NCBI RefSeq assembly: GCF_012979275.1
Contig: NZ_JABASZ010000002.1
Location: forward strand, 33,825 to 97,824
Length of the DNA: 64,000 nt
From: Pseudopontixanthobacter vadosimaris
GTDB lineage: Bacteria; Pseudomonadota; Alphaproteobacteria; Sphingomonadales; Sphingomonadaceae
Direction of reading: 5' to 3'
Positions 61,540 through 64,000 of the stretch are shown piece after piece (positions within the stretch are counted from its first letter, which is position 1; each line of letters opens with the position of its first letter). Made by a program: the position numbers and the translations under genes. The notes under the pieces were generated by a model that searched no databases, had not been told where the DNA came from, and worked only from the letters and a program-made list of their open reading frames with translations.

Positions 61540-62831
61540 TCGCGCGCGATTTCCCGCCAGCCGATGTCGCGCCGGCAGAAGCCGCTGGGAAATTGGATCG
61601 CGTCGACCGCTTCATAGGCCTTCTGCCGGGCGGCGGTGACATTCGCACCCCTGGCGCTGACGTTCAGCACCCGGCCGCCATTCGCAACGAGATCGCCCTC
61701 TGCGCCGCGCGCAGTGCCGGCGTGGAAGATCTTCACACCCTCTGCCTCCTTCTCGGCCAGATGGATGGTGCCGCCCTTCTGCGGCGTTCCGGGATAACCC
61801 TCCGCCGCCATGACCACCGTCAGCGCGGTATCGGCGGAAAAGCGGGCGGCTTCGCTGCGCGACAGGCGGTTTTCGGCGCAAGCCAGCATCAATTCGCCGA
61901 GATCGGATTGCAGTCGCATCATCAGCACCTGGCATTCGGGGTCGCCGAACCGGCAATTATATTCGATCAGCTTCGGCCCCTCGTCCGTCAGCATCAGCCC
62001 GGCATAGAGCACGCCCGAATAGGGCATGCCCGCATCGGCCATGGCGCGCACCGTGGGCGCGATGATCCGCTCCAGCGCCTCGCCCCGGCGCATGGCGTCG
62101 AGCACGGGGGCGGGGCTGTAGGCGCCCATGCCGCCGGTATTCGGCCCGGTGTCGCCTTCGCCCACCCGCTTGTGATCCTGCGCCGTGCCGAAAGCCATGA
62201 TGCTGGCCCCATCGGTCAGCGCGAAGAAGCTCGCTTCCTCGCCCTTCATAAACTCCTCGATCACCACCTCCGCTCCCGCGCCGGATGCCGAATCGACGAA
62301 TTTGCCGTCGAACATGTCACCCAGAGCAGCCTCGGCATCGGCCCGGTCTTCCGCGATGACGACACCCTTGCCCGCGGCCAGCCCATCGGCCTTCAGCACG
62401 TAAGGCGCGGCGAAGCCGTCGAGCGCCGCCAGCGCATCCTGCAGGTTCTTCACCCGGACATAGCCGGCGGTGGGGATGCCGGCACGGGCGCACAGATCCT
62501 TGGTGAATCCCTTGCTGCCTTCAAGCTGCGCGGCAGCGGCCGAGGGGCCGAATACGCGGACACCTGCGGCGCGCAAGGTGTCGGCAAGTCCGTCCACCAG
62601 CGGTGCTTCGGGCCCGACAACCACAAGCCCTATTCGTCTATCGGCGCAAAAACGAACCACGCTGCCATGGTTTGTAACGTCCAAATTAACCAATTCGGCA
62701 TGATCGGCGATGCCGGGGTTGCCCGGTGCGGCATACAGCCTATCTCCCGGCTTCGCCAGCAAACGGGATTGCGCCAGCTTCCATGCCAGCGCATGTTCGC
62801 GCCCGCCCGAACCCAGCAACAGGATATTCAT
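61530..62831 (-). CDS. purD: Phosphoribosylamine-glycine ligase
   Basis: A 433-residue ATP-grasp enzyme for the second step of purine synthesis. [16 protein letters not shown] opens the protein, [17 protein letters not shown] begins the ATP-grasp region and FGDPECQV with the metal-binding acidic residues is near 290. The length is normal. Its ATG (62831 on the minus strand) shares two bases with the xseA ATG, so there is no intergenic region between these divergent genes. Confidence 0.97.
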   Translation of the reverse strand: MNILLLGSGGREHALAWKLAQSRLLAKPGDRLYAAPGNPGIADHAELVNLDVTNHGSVVRFCADRRIGLVVVGPEAPLVDGLADTLRAAGVRVFGPSAAAAQLEGSKGFTKDLCARAGIPTAGYVRVKNLQDALAALDGFAAPYVLKADGLAAGKGVVIAEDRADAEAALGDMFDGKFVDSASGAGAEVVIEEFMKGEEASFFALTDGASIMAFGTAQDHKRVGEGDTGPNTGGMGAYSPAPVLDAMRRGEALERIIAPTVRAMADAGMPYSGVLYAGLMLTDEGPKLIEYNCRFGDPECQVLMMRLQSDLGELMLACAENRLSRSEAARFSADTALTVVMAAEGYPGTPQKGGTIHLAEKEAEGVKIFHAGTARGAEGDLVANGGRVLNVSARGANVTAARQKAYEAVDAIQFPSGFCRRDIGWREIAREAG

Positions 62832-64000
62832 GCCTCAGCCTCCGCTTTTCGCAACCGGTCCCGATGGTGAACCGGGCCAGCAGGGGCTCGTAGCGCGCCC
62901 GCGCCGGGGCGACAACGCCGAGCCGCTGACCGTCACCCAGATTTCCGCCGCGCTGAAACGCACCGTGGAGGACAGGTTCGGCCATGTGCGCCTGCGCGGG
63001 GAACTGTCGGGCGTGAAGCGGGCAGCATCGGGGCATCTCTACTGCGCGCTGAAGGATGACAAGGCGGTGATCGACGGGGTGATGTGGAAGGGGGCCGCCG
63101 GGGCGCTTCCTTTCGTGCCGGAAGACGGGATCGAGGTGGTCGCCACCGGCAAGGTCACGACCTATGCTGGCCGGTCCAAATACCAGATCGTGATCGACAG
63201 CATGGAGATCGCGGGCGAAGGTGCCTTGCTGGCCCTGCTGGAAAAGACCCGGCTGCGGCTGGAGGCCGAAGGGCTGTTCGATCCTGCACGCAAGCGGGCG
63301 CTGCCGTTCCTGCCGCAGACGATCGGCGTCGTCACCTCGCCGACAGGTGCCGTGATTCGCGACATTCTGCACCGCCTTGCTGACCGCTTTCCCAGCCATG
63401 TGCTCGTCTGGCCGGTGCTGGTGCAGGGGCAGGGCGCGGCGGAGCAGGTGGCGAATGCCGTGCGGGGCTTTTCAGGCCTCGTGCCAGGCGGAAAAGTGCC
63501 GCGGCCCGACATCGTGATCGTGGCGCGCGGCGGCGGATCGGTGGAGGATCTGTGGGGCTTCAACGAGGAAGCGGTCGTCCGCGCCATTGCCGAAAGCACG
63601 ATCCCGATCATCAGCGCGGTCGGGCATGAAACCGATACGACACTGTGCGACCATGCCGCCGATCGACGCGCACCGACTCCCACGGCCGCGGCGGAAATCG
63701 CCGTTCCGGTAAAAGCCGAATTGCAGGCGGTGATCGGCGATCTGGCCCATCGCAAGAAACGCTGCGCCCTGCGCCCCGTCGCCTTGGGACGCGAGAGGCT
63801 GGAGGCCCGCGTCGGCAGGCTGCCCCGGCCCGAATCTCTGTTGCAGGGGCAGACACAGCGCCTGGACGATCTGGCGGAACGGTTGAAGCGCGGCCTCATG
63901 GACCGCGCCGCGCAGGCCCGCGAGAAGCTGCAGGGCGACAGCGCCAGGCTGAGCGCACCGCTGCTGCGGGCGCGGTGGAGCGGTGCGCGCGTCACCCCCG
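62830..64000 (+). CDS. xseA: Exodeoxyribonuclease VII large subunit (3' end outside window)
   Basis: About 390 residues are visible before the window ends. An N-terminal OB-fold (about 35-110, [25 protein letters not shown]) precedes the catalytic domain with [15 protein letters not shown] and [13 protein letters not shown]; a coiled-coil region has begun near the edge. The enzyme degrades single-stranded DNA with XseB. The first 30 residues are a Gly/Pro-rich leader typical of sphingomonads. The frame is open to the window edge. The start overlaps that of purD. Confidence 0.95.
   Translation, partial: MPQPPLFATGPDGEPGQQGLVARPRRGDNAEPLTVTQISAALKRTVEDRFGHVRLRGELSGVKRAASGHLYCALKDDKAVIDGVMWKGAAGALPFVPEDGIEVVATGKVTTYAGRSKYQIVIDSMEIAGEGALLALLEKTRLRLEAEGLFDPARKRALPFLPQTIGVVTSPTGAVIRDILHRLADRFPSHVLVWPVLVQGQGAAEQVANAVRGFSGLVPGGKVPRPDIVIVARGGGSVEDLWGFNEEAVVRAIAESTIPIISAVGHETDTTLCDHAADRRAPTPTAAAEIAVPVKAELQAVIGDLAHRKKRCALRPVALGRERLEARVGRLPRPESLLQGQTQRLDDLAERLKRGLMDRAAQAREKLQGDSARLSAPLLRARWSGARVTP

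Noticed and set aside
1..64000. tRNA or rRNA genes, CRISPR arrays, insertion sequences, integrases or att repeats
   Set aside because: I searched by eye and saw no cloverleaf genes, spaced direct repeats, transposase motifs or paired terminal repeats. Short RNAs cannot be excluded without covariance models.

Overview
This is GC-rich chromosomal DNA from an alphaproteobacterium, most likely of the order Sphingomonadales (an Erythrobacter- or Altererythrobacter-like organism). The evidence is the gene order mnmE-mnmG-rsmG-parA-parB, the order hemE-origin-ppsR-maf-aroE-coaE-dnaQ, a DUF6489 protein, a PopZ-type polar protein, a fused ThiS-ThiG, and a suf operon led by an Rrf2 regulator. The genus is inferred. 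I see no rRNA, tRNA, CRISPR array, prophage or insertion sequence. Almost everything looks like stable core genome.

The first 27 kb is the replication-origin domain. A 365-bp gap at 19653-20017, between divergent hemE and ppsR, holds an AT-rich stretch, one perfect DnaA box (TTATCCACA) and several near matches, and is very probably oriC. Most genes to its left run leftward and those to its right run rightward, as expected for a bidirectional origin. About 7-13 kb to the left are five parS-like CACGTG palindromes (6967, 10005, 10367, 12460, 12496), around and inside rsmG, mnmG and a fimbrial chaperone gene, next to parA and parB. A PopZ homologue, the usual polar anchor for ParB-parS, lies at 31.6-32.2 kb.

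Region by region. 0-8 kb: DUF815 ATPase (cut by the window edge), PQQ-type sugar dehydrogenase, free methionine sulfoxide reductase, glycine-zipper surface protein, and a three-gene chaperone-usher locus (usher, chaperone, DUF4402 pilin) with an intrinsic terminator between pilin and chaperone. 8-14 kb: parB, parA, rsmG, mnmG, mnmE. 14-20 kb: dienelactone hydrolase, membrane-anchored glutamate synthase-like protein, rho, hemJ, hemE. 20-27 kb: ppsR, maf, aroE, coaE, dnaQ, hpf, ptsN, thioesterase, DUF1491, cell wall hydrolase. 27-34 kb: xthA, erpA, CBS protein, ferredoxin, S9 peptidase, popZ, tolC, pcm-like gene. 34-42 kb: class I fumarase, a LytS/LytTR pair, lipid kinase with metallophosphoesterase, and rplM-rpsI. 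42-50 kb: ctaA, merC with a Zur-like operator, thiSG, two uncharacterised proteins (one HEPN-like), acyl-CoA synthetase, gamma-glutamyltransferase, pyrD. 50-59 kb: a DUF885 lipoprotein and the suf operon sufR-B-(DUF559)-C-D-S-T-A. 59-64 kb: small envelope proteins, an adenosine kinase-like gene, purD, and the 5' part of xseA.

The less ordinary points are these: the dense parS cluster, with one site inside a pilus gene; paired TTAACCAT (CtrA-like) motifs before the pilus genes; a degenerate DUF559 nuclease-fold protein translationally coupled inside the suf operon; a long hairpin covering the sufR ribosome binding site; the ThiS-ThiG fusion with a buried Gly-Gly; a repeat-bearing N-terminal extension on ribosomal protein S9; and purD and xseA, whose divergent start codons overlap.
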